Source: Sphingomonas sp. 28-66-16
GTDB lineage: Bacteria > Pseudomonadota > Alphaproteobacteria > Sphingomonadales > Sphingomonadaceae
Reading direction: 5' to 3'
NCBI GenBank assembly: GCA_002281485.1
Contig: NCGF01000002.1
Coordinates: forward strand, 124,001 to 188,000
DNA: 64,000 nucleotides
Shown: positions 44,535-52,792 of the stretch, in pieces
Layout: each line of letters opens with the position of its first letter
Position numbering within the stretch: the stretch's first letter is position 1
Translations under genes and position numbers: made by a program
The notes under the pieces: model-generated
The model's input: the letters and a program-made list of their open reading frames with translations, nothing else
Told to the model about the DNA's origin: nothing
Database searches by the model: none

Positions 44535-46412
44535 GTGAAATTATTGCGTGGCGCCTGGAAGCTGCTGGTCGGGATCAAGGATGCCCTGGTGCTGATCGCG
44601 ATGCTGCTTTTCTTCGGCGCGCTGTTCGCGGCCCTGTCGGCGCGGCCAAACCCCACCGCGATCAAGGATGGCGCGCTGTTGCTGGCACTCGACGGCAGCA
44701 TCGTCGAGCAGCCCGCCGAGGCCCAGACCTTCGATTTCGGCGGCGCCAACCGGCCGCGGGAATATCGGCTGCGCGATCTGGTCCGCGCGATCGATGCCGC
44801 GCGCGACGACAAGCGCGTCAAGGCGGTGGTGCTCGATCTCGATGGCTTCGGCGGTGGCTATCCGGCGGCGGTGAGCGAAGTCGCCTCGGCGCTCGGCCGG
44901 GTGCGGGCAGCGGGCAAGCCAGTGCTGTCCTATGCCACGAGCTACACCGACTCGGCCTACCGGCTCGCCGCCAATGCCAGCGAGATCTGGATGGATCCGA
45001 TGGGCGGCACCCTGTTCATGGGATCGGGCGGGTCGCAGCTCTATTACAAGGGGCTGATCGACAAGCTCGGCGTCAACGTTCATGTCTACCGGGTCGGCAA
45101 GTTCAAATCCTTCGTCGAGCCCTATACCCGCACCGATCAATCGCCCGAGGCGCGCGAAGCGAGCCTGGCGCTCTACGGATCGCTCAAGGAAGACTGGCAA
45201 CAGGCAGTCGGCAAGGCCCGGCCCAAGGCGCAGACGGCGGCCTTCCTCGCCACCCCGGCGGCGCTGGTCGGGGCGACCAACGGCGATATCGCCAAGGCCA
45301 ATCTGTCGGCGGGGCTGATCGACAAGCTCGGCAGCCGCACCGATTTCAACCAGCGCGTCGCCGAACTGGCGGGCGCGCCATCGGGGAAGCCGGTCGGCAG
45401 CTTCAATACGATTCACTATGACGATTATCTCGCCGCCAACCCGCTGCAAACCGGCGGCGATGCGATCGGCGTCGTCACGGTGGCCGGCGATATCGTCGAC
45501 GGCAAGGCCAATCCCGGCACCGCTGGCGGCGACACGATCGCCAAGCTGGTGCTCGACGGGCTGGCCGAGAAGAAGCTGAAGGGCCTCGTCGTCCGGATCG
45601 ATTCGCCGGGTGGATCGGCGCTGGCATCGGAGACGATCCGCCGCGCGATCCTCGAGGCCAAGGCGCAGAAGCTGCCGATCGTCGTCTCGATGGGATCGGT
45701 CGCGGCGAGCGGCGGCTATTGGGTGGCGACGGCGGGTGACACGATCTTTGCCGAGCCGAACACGATCACCGGATCGATCGGCATTTTCGGCATCATCCCG
45801 ACCTTCGAGAACAGCCTCAAGAAAATCGGTATCACCACCGATGGCGTCAAGACCGCCCCGCTCAGCGGCCAGCCCGATGTGTTCGGCGGCACCAACCCCG
45901 AAGTCGACGCGATTCTCCAGGCCGGCATCGAGCACGGCTATCGCGAGTTCATCGATCGCGTCGCGGCCGCCCGCAAGCTGACTCCGCAGCGGGTCGACGA
46001 GATCGCCCAGGGCCGGGTCTGGGATGGCGGCACCGCCCGTCAGATCGGGCTGGTCGACCGTTTCGGTACTCTCAAGGACGCGATTGCCGAAACCGCCCGG
46101 CGCGCGGGGCTGGACCCGACCAAGGTCCATGCCGAATATCTCGAGAAGAAGCCCGGCTGGTTCGTCCAGCTGATCGGCGATTTCATGCGGCGCGACGATG
46201 ACGAGGAGAGCGATCAGGCGCATGACGTGTTTTCGCGGGTCGCCGCCGAACGGCGCGACGTCTTCGCGCAGGCGCTCGGCGATGCGCGCCGGCTCGCGAC
46301 CGGCGCCGCCGTTCAGGCGCGGTGCCTCGAATGCGCAGGGCTGGGTGCCGCCACGCCGAGCCGGGCCGATGTCCGGCTGATGGACCTCGTGATCGCGCGG
46401 CTCGGCCTGTGA
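44535..46412 (+). CDS. sppA: signal peptide peptidase SppA (67K type)
   Basis: A 625-aa tandem-repeat serine protease that degrades cleaved signal peptides at the inner membrane. One N-terminal helix (DALVLIAMLLFFGALFAAL) anchors it. The catalytic lysine is in YRVGKFKSFVEPYTR near residue 195 and the nucleophile serine in VVSMGSVAASGGYWVA near 400, as in E. coli SppA. The C-terminal 60 residues are extra. The stop overlaps the GTG start of the GNAT gene (GTGA). Confidence 0.94.
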   Translation: MKLLRGAWKLLVGIKDALVLIAMLLFFGALFAALSARPNPTAIKDGALLLALDGSIVEQPAEAQTFDFGGANRPREYRLRDLVRAIDAARDDKRVKAVVLDLDGFGGGYPAAVSEVASALGRVRAAGKPVLSYATSYTDSAYRLAANASEIWMDPMGGTLFMGSGGSQLYYKGLIDKLGVNVHVYRVGKFKSFVEPYTRTDQSPEAREASLALYGSLKEDWQQAVGKARPKAQTAAFLATPAALVGATNGDIAKANLSAGLIDKLGSRTDFNQRVAELAGAPSGKPVGSFNTIHYDDYLAANPLQTGGDAIGVVTVAGDIVDGKANPGTAGGDTIAKLVLDGLAEKKLKGLVVRIDSPGGSALASETIRRAILEAKAQKLPIVVSMGSVAASGGYWVATAGDTIFAEPNTITGSIGIFGIIPTFENSLKKIGITTDGVKTAPLSGQPDVFGGTNPEVDAILQAGIEHGYREFIDRVAAARKLTPQRVDEIAQGRVWDGGTARQIGLVDRFGTLKDAIAETARRAGLDPTKVHAEYLEKKPGWFVQLIGDFMRRDDDEESDQAHDVFSRVAAERRDVFAQALGDARRLATGAAVQARCLECAGLGAATPSRADVRLMDLVIARLGL

Positions 46413-46972
46413 TCGCGATCCGCCGCGCCACGCCCGACGATGCCGCCGCCATCGCCGCCATTTATGCGCCCTATGTGCTGAGCGGCACGGTGTCGTTCGA
46501 GAATGATCCGCCCGATACGCGCCAGATGCGCACGCGGATGACGGCGTCGGACGGCTTCTATCCGTGGCTCGTCGCGACCAATGGCGATCCCGATGGCGGC
46601 GGGGTGCTCGGCTATGCCTATGCCGGCCAGTTCCGCGATCGACCGGCCTATCGCTATGTCGTCGAGACGTCGATCTATCTGTCGGGATCGGTGCACGGCC
46701 AGGGCACTGGCCGGCTGCTTTACGATGCGCTGATCGATACGCTGCGCGCGCAGGGCTTCACCCAGGCGATCGGGGTGATCTCGCTACCCAATGATGCCTC
46801 GATCTCGCTTCACGAATCGGTCGGATTTCGTCGCGCCGGGGTCTATCGCGAAATCGGCTACAAGCAGGGGCGGTGGGTGGATGTCGGCTTCTGGCAATGC
46901 GAGCTCAACGATTCGGTGATCCCGCCGATCGAGCCGCGTCCGTTCAGCGAGGTCGGCATCGTCCGGGTCTAG
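46409..46972 (+). CDS. GNAT acetyltransferase, phosphinothricin-acetyltransferase-like
   Basis: A 187-aa GNAT protein: IRRATPDDAAAIAAIYAPYV at the start, SFENDPPDTRQMRTRM, GYAYAGQFRDRPAYRYVVETSIYL, the acetyl-CoA loop HGQGTGRLLYDALIDTL near residue 100, and SLHESVGFRRAGVYREIGYKQGRW near 130. This is the Pat/YncA-like subgroup acting on small amines or amino-acid analogues. It converges with the TRIC gene; the two stops share CTAG. Confidence 0.9.
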   Translation: MIAIRRATPDDAAAIAAIYAPYVLSGTVSFENDPPDTRQMRTRMTASDGFYPWLVATNGDPDGGGVLGYAYAGQFRDRPAYRYVVETSIYLSGSVHGQGTGRLLYDALIDTLRAQGFTQAIGVISLPNDASISLHESVGFRRAGVYREIGYKQGRWVDVGFWQCELNDSVIPPIEPRPFSEVGIVRV

Positions 46973-47604
46973 CGGCGCTGGCGATAGGCGGGGAGCGAGA
47001 GGTTCCAGCCGATCGCTGCCGCCCTGAGCGCAAAGCCCGCGAGCGCGGCGATCGTCGCCGCGAGGGCGACCGGGATGCCGAGCCCGATCAGCCCGACATG
47101 GAGCGCGGCGGCCAGCGCGGCTGCGGTGACGTAGATTTCGGGGCGCATGATGATCGAGGGCTCGCCGGCGAGCACATCGCGGATGATGCCGCCGGCGCAA
47201 GCGCTGATCACCCCCATCACCATCGCCGGCACCGGGGGAACGCCATAGGACAACGCCTTGGCGGCGCCGAACACGGCATAGGCCGCGAGCCCGACCGCAT
47301 CGAACCACGCAAGCGCGCGCCCCTGCCACCAGCGCTCGGGCGTGATCCAGATCAGCATCGCGGTGATCAGGCAGACGGCGGCGGCGCGGCTGTCATTGAC
47401 CCAGAAGACCGGCGCGCCGATCATCAGATCGCGCACCGTCCCCCCGCCGACGCCGGTGATCAGCGCGAAAAAGCTGAGCGTGACGATGGTCTGCCCGCGC
47501 TTGGCCGCTGCCAGCGCGCCCGAGGCGGCGAACACCGCCAGCCCGGCCAGATCGAGTATCGGCGCCAACGCGGTCGGCAGGGTCGAGAGGGAGGTCGGCA
47601 CCAT
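46969..47604 (-). CDS. TRIC-type (UPF0126) cation channel protein
   Basis: A 211-aa protein with two repeats of three helices: DLAGLAVFAASGALAAAKRG ... GVGGGTVRDLMIGAPVFWV, then FDAVGLAAYAVFGAAKAL ... ACAGGIIRDVLAGEPSIIM. The GGxxRD motif pair is diagnostic of the prokaryotic TRIC family, trimeric cation channels. The ATG at 47604 is inferred; the frame is open for another 128 codons of low-complexity basic sequence, which are rejected. Confidence 0.9.
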   Translation of the reverse strand: MVPTSLSTLPTALAPILDLAGLAVFAASGALAAAKRGQTIVTLSFFALITGVGGGTVRDLMIGAPVFWVNDSRAAAVCLITAMLIWITPERWWQGRALAWFDAVGLAAYAVFGAAKALSYGVPPVPAMVMGVISACAGGIIRDVLAGEPSIIMRPEIYVTAAALAAALHVGLIGLGIPVALAATIAALAGFALRAAAIGWNLSLPAYRQRR

Positions 47605-47650
47605 CGCCGAGCGATAGCGGTGCAACGCCGGCAATGCCACGGGTCGATCG

Positions 47651-47863
47651 TCACCGCAGCGACGAAGAGCGCCCAACGAAAATGGGGGCCGGCATTGCTG
47701 CCGACCCCCGGTCGCCGGACTTCGATCCGCTTGGCGTTCCTTTCGGTCCACCCGCGCCTTCTGGTTTCGGCGGCATGCTCGGCCTCGTGCCGCGGGGGGC
47801 ATTCGGCGTCGCTTTTCGGTTGCCTTCGCCGTCTCGCTTCGCGCCTTGCGGCAGCGTCGCCAT
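47651..47863 (-). CDS. uncertain 70-aa Gly/Pro/Lys-rich ORF
   Basis: An ATG frame reading MATLPQGAKRDGEGNRKATP, then PNAPRGTRPSMPPKPEG and similar low-complexity sequence. It has no hydrophobic segment and no recognisable domain; the ribosome-binding site is weak (GGAACCCG). A terminator hairpin lies inside its 3' end, which argues either for a disordered small protein whose message ends here or for a non-coding transcript. Low confidence. Confidence 0.25.
   Translation of the reverse strand: MATLPQGAKRDGEGNRKATPNAPRGTRPSMPPKPEGAGGPKGTPSGSKSGDRGSAAMPAPIFVGRSSSLR
47675..47709 (-). terminator. Rho-independent terminator facing leftward
   Basis: On the minus strand the stem GGGGG-T-CGGCA / TGCCG-G-CCCCC with a 4-base GCAA loop is followed by ATTTTCGTT. 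It ends a leftward transcript that begins somewhere right of 47710; no convincing gene is seen there. Confidence 0.7.
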
Positions 47864-48218
47864 CGGGTTCCGATCAACCCGCCGCGCCCTTTCCCTTGCG
47901 GTGCCGGACGCTGCGTCGGATGCCGGCTCGACCCCGATCGATGAAGAAGCGACTTGCGCCGTGCCTTCATGACCGGCGGGATCGACATCCCGCCTGGATC
48001 TCAGCGTGGTTTCCTTGCGGCACCGACGTGAAATCCCTGCCTAAGCATCTGATCTTCAACCGGTTTCCCGCCTTCCAATCCGCTGCTTACAGTCATGATG
48101 CTGTCACTATTCGCGAGTCGCGCCAACCCCAAATCGCCGCGTCGTGCCTGTGAATAACGTGGATATCGTTGATCGATTTGCACGGCGCCGCCGATCCGGC
48201 CGGCGCCACGGCGCGAGA

Positions 48219-48243
48219 TGAACCGATGGTTGTTTCAGGTTCA
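48219..48243. promoter_or_regulatory. TGAAC-N15-GTTCA inverted repeat, copy 1
   Basis: A 5-bp inverted repeat with a conserved inner sequence CGATGGT, 62 bases before the glycine-zipper gene at 48305. The same element, with the same 15-base spacing, precedes the second glycine-zipper gene. Confidence 0.55.
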
Positions 48244-48304
48244 TGAAACCGGATAGCATTCAGGGGCGTTACGACCACGAGTTTTTCAAGCGAAGGAAAT
48301 AGTG

Positions 48305-48613
48305 ATGCGCAAATTTTTGATGGCCGCCTGTGCCCTGTCGCTGGTCGTCCCGGCCGGCATGACCAGCTTCCCCACCCAGGCGGAAGCCAAGAAGAAGCAT
48401 TACAAGCCGCGCGTCTACCAGCGAAACGGCAAGACCTATTGCCGCCACTCGGATGGCACCACCGGCTTGATCGTCGGCGGAGTCGGTGGCGCGGTGATCG
48501 GCAATTCGATCGATCATGGCGGCGCGCTCGGAACGATTCTCGGCGGCGTCGGTGGCGCGCTCGGCGGCCGCGCGATCGACCGCTCGATGACGGCCAAGAA
48601 GCGCTGCCGCTAA
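48305..48613 (+). CDS. glycine-zipper envelope protein (17-kDa-antigen-like), 102 aa
   Basis: The signal peptide MRKFLMAACALSLVVPAGMTS is followed by a basic stretch (EAKKKHYKPRVYQ), YCRHSDGTTGLIVGG, and a glycine-zipper (GGVGGAVIGNSIDHGGALGTILGGVGGALGG). Glycine-zipper 2TM proteins insert in or bridge the outer membrane; the role here is unknown. The ATG at 48305 has AAGGA 7 bases upstream. A paralogue lies at 48825. A strong terminator follows. Confidence 0.85.
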   Translation: MRKFLMAACALSLVVPAGMTSFPTQAEAKKKHYKPRVYQRNGKTYCRHSDGTTGLIVGGVGGAVIGNSIDHGGALGTILGGVGGALGGRAIDRSMTAKKRCR

Positions 48614-48632
48614 CCGTCGTCACTGACATAGC

Positions 48633-48660
48633 AAGGGGCGCGACGATTCGCGCCCCTTTT
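48633..48660 (+). terminator. strong terminator after glycine-zipper gene 1
   Basis: AAGGGGCGCG-ACGATT-CGCGCCCCTT followed by TT: a perfect 10-bp stem ending in Ts. Confidence 0.85.
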
Positions 48661-48736
48661 GCGTAGATGGGCGAAATGCTCAAGCGCCGCCGCCATTGTC
48701 GTACTTCCGATGCTGTTCGCAATACTGTCAGCGCCA

Positions 48737-48761
48737 TGAACCGATGGTAGTTTTCAGTTCA
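48737..48761. promoter_or_regulatory. TGAAC-N15-GTTCA inverted repeat, copy 2
   Basis: The element is the same as at 48219-48243, including the CGATGGT core, 63 bases before the second glycine-zipper gene. The near-identical distance to each start codon supports a shared regulator or promoter rather than chance. Confidence 0.6.
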
Positions 48762-48824
48762 CGCAACCTCTGACGGGCGTGAACCGTTGATAGCAGTGAA
48801 GAGCATAATAAAGGAACTTCACCC

Positions 48825-49388
48825 ATGAAATCCATGTTTATTGCCGCAATACTGGCGGCGGTCGCCATGCCGGCGATCCCGGCAGCTGCGCAGAACCCCC
48901 AACACGCCAATCGCGAATATCGACAGGATCTGCGCGAAGCTGCCCGTGATCGAAACAAGGCCGTACGCCAGGCCGACAACCCGCGCGAGGTGCGCCAGGC
49001 GAACCGCGAATACCGCAAGGACGTACGCGACGCCCGCCAGGATCGCCGCCAGACCGTACGCAGCTCGCGTGACTATCGGCGCTACGATCATAATCGCCTC
49101 GAGCCGGGCCAGCGCGCCTATGATCCCGAGCGCTACTATCGCGACGGCCGTTATTACAAACCGCGCCGGCTGACCCGGAACGACCGCATCTATCGCGGCA
49201 ACAATGGCCGCTATTATTGCCGTCGTTCGGATGGCACGACCGGCCTGATCATCGGCGGTATCGGTGGTGGTCTGCTCGGCAATTCGATTGCCGGCGGCGG
49301 GTCGCGGACGCTGGGCACGTTGCTGGGCGGCGCCGCTGGTGCACTGCTCGGCCGGTCGATCGAGCGCGGCCAGGTCACCTGCCGCTAA
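48825..49388 (+). CDS. glycine-zipper envelope protein with charged domain, 187 aa
   Basis: The signal peptide MKSMFIAAILAAVAMPAIPAAAQ is followed by a 90-residue Arg/Asp/Tyr-rich region (ANREYRQDLREAARDRNK, REVRQANREYRKDVRDARQD), YYCRRSDGTTGLIIGG, then a glycine zipper (GGIGGGLLGNSIAGGG, LGGAAGALLGRS). The C-terminus shares CRxSDGTTGLIxGG with its neighbour at 48305, so the two are paralogues. An AAGGAA site precedes the ATG. The charged region may bind peptidoglycan or nucleic acid; unproven. Confidence 0.88.
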   Translation: MKSMFIAAILAAVAMPAIPAAAQNPQHANREYRQDLREAARDRNKAVRQADNPREVRQANREYRKDVRDARQDRRQTVRSSRDYRRYDHNRLEPGQRAYDPERYYRDGRYYKPRRLTRNDRIYRGNNGRYYCRRSDGTTGLIIGGIGGGLLGNSIAGGGSRTLGTLLGGAAGALLGRSIERGQVTCR

Positions 49389-49415
49389 GTATCGGCGCTA
49401 GTCCATCTACAGCAG

Positions 49416-49442
49416 GGGCCCGGCAGCGATGTCGGGCCCTTT
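49416..49442 (+). terminator. terminator after glycine-zipper gene 2
   Basis: GGGCCCG and CGGGCCC (7 bp) around a 10-base loop, followed by TTT. Confidence 0.75.
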
Positions 49443-49464
49443 GCCATGTCCGCTGCGAAAAGCT

Positions 49465-49716
49465 TCAGAGAATGCCGCCGCCGAGGAACAGGCGGACGCC
49501 GCCGAACAGGATGACGAGGATATTGAGGTTGCGGCCCGTTTTCTGGCCGGAAAGAACCCCAAGCGCGGTCCCGACCACGGCCATCGGCAGCGCCAGCCAG
49601 TTGAGCCAACCGAGCAACGGGACGAGGCCGACCAAGCCGACCACAAGCGCCACGATACCGACGAGAATCGAGAGGATGTTGAGCATGGAGCGAAGATGGG
49701 GAACTGTATTACCCAT
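49465..49716 (-). CDS. small two-helix membrane protein, 83 aa
   Basis: An 83-aa protein with hydrophobic helices near residues 13-35 and 58-78 (LNILSILVGIVALVVGLVGL and LNILVILFGGVRLFLGGGIL) and a short cytosolic loop (GQKTGRN). The ATG at 49716 is chosen because AAGG lies 8 bases upstream; another ATG ten codons later is possible. No family is assigned. It converges with the glycine-zipper gene and is divergent from the lipoprotein at 49820. Confidence 0.65.
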   Translation of the reverse strand: MGNTVPHLRSMLNILSILVGIVALVVGLVGLVPLLGWLNWLALPMAVVGTALGVLSGQKTGRNLNILVILFGGVRLFLGGGIL

Positions 49717-49819
49717 GTCAAGCACCTTGCGTTTGGCGATCGGTCGCGCGCGGTCAGGGCCAACGCTTTCTTAACCGCCAATGGTGCATCGCTGTTCGCC
49801 ATATTCAGGAGCGTCTGGC

Positions 49820-50578
49820 ATGGTTCGCAGTGGCCTTCGGGTCTTCATCGCCTTGTTGTTGCCGGCCGCGCTGGCCGCGTGTGGGCAGGGCAATGATGCC
49901 GATCGCAATCTCGATTCGCTCGATGCCGAACTCGCCGACGGCAACAGCGCGGGAAACAGCCGCGATCCGGCGCTGATGAGCGCACTGCACGATCAGATCA
50001 TGGTCGATCCCGCCTTGGCAGGCCAGGCTAACGCCGATGCGATTCGCCCGCCGTCGCAGCCCTATGCCGCGCCGGTGCCGCCCGAGTCGGCAGGCAAAGC
50101 GCTGACCGGCCCCGCGCAGGACAATATGCCGACCAAGACTGCCCCCGCGGCAAAGGGCGCTTGCCCGCAATGTGCGGCAAAGCAGGAATCGATGACGCTC
50201 GGCGCGCTTGCCGCGCGCCAAGCGAGCGGGCGCACGCGTGCCTGCGCTGCGAATGTGCAATATTCCACGCGCTGGGCGCTGCGCCTGCCCGCCGATCTGC
50301 CGCTCTATCCCGATGCGCGCGTCACCGAGGCAGCCGGCAACGAAGGCGGCAACTGCGCGCTCCGAATCGTCAGCTTCGCCAGCGGCGCCCCGCTCCAGAC
50401 GGTGATCGACTGGTATTATACCCGCGCGACCAATGCCGGCTATTCGGGCGAACACGAGGCCGATGGCGACGAGCATGTCCTGGCCGGCACGCGCGGCGAT
50501 GCCGCCTATGCCGTGTTTTTGAATGCGCGGGGCGATGGCGGCACCGATGTCGATCTGGTGGTCAATACCGGCAAATAA
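49820..50578 (+). CDS. predicted lipoprotein, 252 aa
   Basis: The N-terminus MVRSGLRVFIALLLPAALAACGQG is a lipoprotein signal with lipobox LAAC. A Pro/Ala-rich linker (residues 50-110) contains a CPQC pair. The C-terminal domain includes WALRLPADLPLYPDARVTEAAG and VIDWYYTRATNAGYSGEHEADGDEHVLAGTRGDAAYAVFLNA, a compact alpha/beta fold found in uncharacterised sphingomonad proteins. The ATG at 49820 has AGGAG 8 bases upstream. Function unknown. Confidence 0.8.
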   Translation: MVRSGLRVFIALLLPAALAACGQGNDADRNLDSLDAELADGNSAGNSRDPALMSALHDQIMVDPALAGQANADAIRPPSQPYAAPVPPESAGKALTGPAQDNMPTKTAPAAKGACPQCAAKQESMTLGALAARQASGRTRACAANVQYSTRWALRLPADLPLYPDARVTEAAGNEGGNCALRIVSFASGAPLQTVIDWYYTRATNAGYSGEHEADGDEHVLAGTRGDAAYAVFLNARGDGGTDVDLVVNTGK

Positions 50579-50633
50579 GGCGCCGGTCGCGGCGCGGGTT
50601 CTCTTTGTCGGTCATTCGCGCTAACGCGCGGCG

Positions 50634-51011
50634 ATGATTTCCCTCTTTCTTGTCATGCTCGGCGGCGCCATCGGCTCGGCAGCGCGCCTACTCGCCGGTC
50701 GATTGATGACCCATTGGCTCGGCAGCGGCTACCCCTGGGGCACGTTGACGGTCAATCTCGTCGGCGGTCTGCTGATGGGGCTGTTGATCGGGACGCTCGC
50801 GCGCGCGTCGATGCCAGGCGAAAATCTCCGCCTGTTCGCCGCGATCGGCGTGCTGGGCGGCTTCACCACCTTTTCGAGCTTCTCGCTCGACGTGGTCGCG
50901 ATGATCGAGCGCGGCGCGCTGACGCCGGCACTGGTGTATGTTCTCGCCTCGACGATCGGATCGATCGTCGCGCTGTTTGCCGGCCTGTCGGTCGTGCGGG
51001 CGCTGGCATGA
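50634..51011 (+). CDS. crcB: fluoride channel CrcB/Fluc
   Basis: A 125-aa four-helix dual-topology fluoride channel: GGAIGSAARLLAGRL near the start, the helix-3 break GVLGGFTTFSSFSLDVVAM near residue 68, and a final helix IGSIVALFAGLSVV. The Phe box (FTTFSSFS) and the length are typical. No fluoride riboswitch is seen in the 55 bases upstream. Its stop overlaps the start of the pseudouridine synthase (ATGA). Confidence 0.95.
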   Translation: MISLFLVMLGGAIGSAARLLAGRLMTHWLGSGYPWGTLTVNLVGGLLMGLLIGTLARASMPGENLRLFAAIGVLGGFTTFSSFSLDVVAMIERGALTPALVYVLASTIGSIVALFAGLSVVRALA

Positions 51012-52102
51012 GCGGCGACGTCCGCCAGTTCACCGTCGGCGCCGACGACGACGGCATCCGGCTCGACCGCTGGTTCAAGCGGCATCTGGAGGGGACGAGC
51101 TTCACCACCGTCGCCAAATGGGCGCGCACCGGGCAACTGCGCGTCGATGGTGCGCGCGCGACGCCGGGCGACCGGCTGGTGGCGGGCCAGGTGCTGCGTG
51201 TGCCGCCCGCCGAGCCGGTTCATGCCGATGCGCCCAGGCCCAAGACGCGCGACCGCACCCCGCTGACCGCAGACGAGGAATCGTTCATCCAGGAACTCGT
51301 CATCCACAAGGATTCGCAGGCGATCGTCATCAACAAGCCGCCCGGCCTCGCGACGCAAGGCGGGACCAAGACCACCGAGCATGTCGACGGCCTGCTCGAC
51401 GGGCTGAGCTTCGAGAGCGAGGGGCGGCCCAAGCTCGTCCACCGGCTCGACAAGGACACGTCTGGCGCGCTGCTGGTCGCGCGCAACGCCCGCGCGGCGG
51501 GGCATTTCGCCAAGGCCTTTTCGAGCCGCACCGCGCGCAAAGTCTATTGGGCGCTGATCGTCGGCGTGCCCGATATCTTCGACGGGATGATCGAACTGCC
51601 GATCGGCAAGCAGCCGGGCTCGGGCGGCGAGAAGATGCATGTCGATGAGGAAAACGGCTCTCCCGCGCGTACCCGCTACCGCGTGATCGAGCGCGCCGGC
51701 AACCGTGCCGCCTGGGTTGAACTGCAACCCTTTACCGGGCGCACGCACCAGCTGCGCGTCCACATGAACGCGATCGGCCACCCGATCGTCGGCGACGGCA
51801 AATATGGCGGCGCGGCGTCGTTCCTCACCGGTGGCGTCAGTCGCAAGATGCATCTCCACGCCCGTCGCATCCGCATCGACCATCCCGATGGCGGGCAGAT
51901 CGACGTCACCGCCGACCTGCCGCGCCACTTCGCCGAGAGCCTGGCGTTGCTCGGCTTCGACGAGAAGCTCGGCGACGCGATGGTCCTCGACGAAGTCAAA
52001 TTCAGCGAAACCGCCGAGGGCAAGCGCCGCGCCGCTGCCGCCATCGCGAAATCGCGGCGGCAGGAGCGCAAGGGCGAGCGTCGCGGGCGGCAACGCCCGT
52101 AA
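51008..52102 (+). CDS. RluA/RluC-family 23S rRNA pseudouridine synthase
   Basis: A 364-aa protein with an N-terminal S4 RNA-binding domain (DGIRLDRWFKRHLEGTSFTTVAKWAR) and the catalytic domain: VINKPPGLATQGG, the active-site aspartate in VHRLDKDTSGALLVARN near residue 155, and QPFTGRTHQLRVHMNAIGHPIVGDGKYGG near 240. This fits RluC (955/2504/2580 sites) best. A basic tail (RRQERKGERRGRQRP) extends the C-terminus. Confidence 0.93.
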   Translation: MSGDVRQFTVGADDDGIRLDRWFKRHLEGTSFTTVAKWARTGQLRVDGARATPGDRLVAGQVLRVPPAEPVHADAPRPKTRDRTPLTADEESFIQELVIHKDSQAIVINKPPGLATQGGTKTTEHVDGLLDGLSFESEGRPKLVHRLDKDTSGALLVARNARAAGHFAKAFSSRTARKVYWALIVGVPDIFDGMIELPIGKQPGSGGEKMHVDEENGSPARTRYRVIERAGNRAAWVELQPFTGRTHQLRVHMNAIGHPIVGDGKYGGAASFLTGGVSRKMHLHARRIRIDHPDGGQIDVTADLPRHFAESLALLGFDEKLGDAMVLDEVKFSETAEGKRRAAAAIAKSRRQERKGERRGRQRP

Positions 52103-52155
52103 CGATCGCCCGATGACTCGACGAGCCCTTGGTTCGATCGGACCGGGTGTCGCGC

Positions 52156-52695
52156 CTATTTCTTGTCCTCGACGGGCGGCAATTCGGGCGTATCGGCTAC
52201 CGCCGCAGCGAGCGGGGCGGCAGGCGGCTTGCACCGCTTCGACAGGCCCAGCCCCTTCAGATAACCCCGCCGCACCGATCCGGCATAGACCGCCGCCTCG
52301 ACGCGGCGCTGCGCCTTATCGGCGCCGGTGATGACGCGAACGATTCCGAGGCCGGGAATCAGCGTCGAGACGGCCGCGCGCGCGGCGGCCGCGGCGATCG
52401 CTGCGCCTTCGCCCTTTTCCTTGGCCGGGGCATCGACATCGGGGCCGAGCGCTGCATCGAGCTTGTCGATCTCGTCGGCAATCGCTCGGCAATTGCGCAT
52501 GCCGATCGATGAATAGGGGGCCGATGCCGCGAGCAGCAGGATGTCGGGAATCTTGTCATCCTTGATCCGGGTGTCGCGCAGCGGCGAAGTCGCCGCGCGT
52601 TCGACGTCGCTCGGCTTCTTGTCCTGGGCGGGGGCGGGGACGCTGGCGAAGCCGGCGATCAGAACGGGGACGAACAGCTTCGTGATCGGGCGCAT
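52156..52695 (-). CDS. hypothetical exported protein, 179 aa
   Basis: The ATG at 52695 has GGAG 6 bases upstream and begins MRPITKLFVPVLIAGFASVPAPAQ, a signal peptide. The mature part has IPDILLLAASAPYSSIGMRNCRAIADEIDKLDAALGPDVDAP and AAARAAVSTLIPGLGIVRVITGADKAQRRVEAAVYAGSVRRGYLKGLG, an amphipathic-helix-rich region that may sit on a membrane. No named family is recognised. It lies between the RluC-like gene (convergent) and manC (same strand). Confidence 0.75.
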   Translation of the reverse strand: MRPITKLFVPVLIAGFASVPAPAQDKKPSDVERAATSPLRDTRIKDDKIPDILLLAASAPYSSIGMRNCRAIADEIDKLDAALGPDVDAPAKEKGEGAAIAAAAARAAVSTLIPGLGIVRVITGADKAQRRVEAAVYAGSVRRGYLKGLGLSKRCKPPAAPLAAAVADTPELPPVEDKK

Positions 52696-52792
52696 CGCTT
52701 TCTCCATGGCGGGCAGGACTGCCAAGACGACCGTTAATCGAACCTGCGGCCCCTGTCGAAGCCGATCGCAGGACCGGGCGCCCGGCCGCTAC

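Larger units (their letters stand above)
47605..48304. other. 700-base gap with a minus-strand terminator, gene content uncertain
   Basis: No conserved gene can be supported between TRIC and the first glycine-zipper gene. Base composition stays GC-rich. The left part holds a strong hairpin with a T-run for the minus strand (47675-47709) and a 70-codon open frame overlapping it. The right part, 48001-48210, has no structure I recognise until the operator-like repeat at 48219-48243. Confidence 0.6.

Noticed and set aside
47605..47988. Upstream extension of the TRIC protein (128 codons)
   Set aside because: The translation is basic low-complexity sequence without membrane segments and includes the terminator region.
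50579..50633. Fluoride riboswitch upstream of crcB
   Set aside because: The 55-base gap lacks the conserved pseudoknot sequences of the crcB motif.
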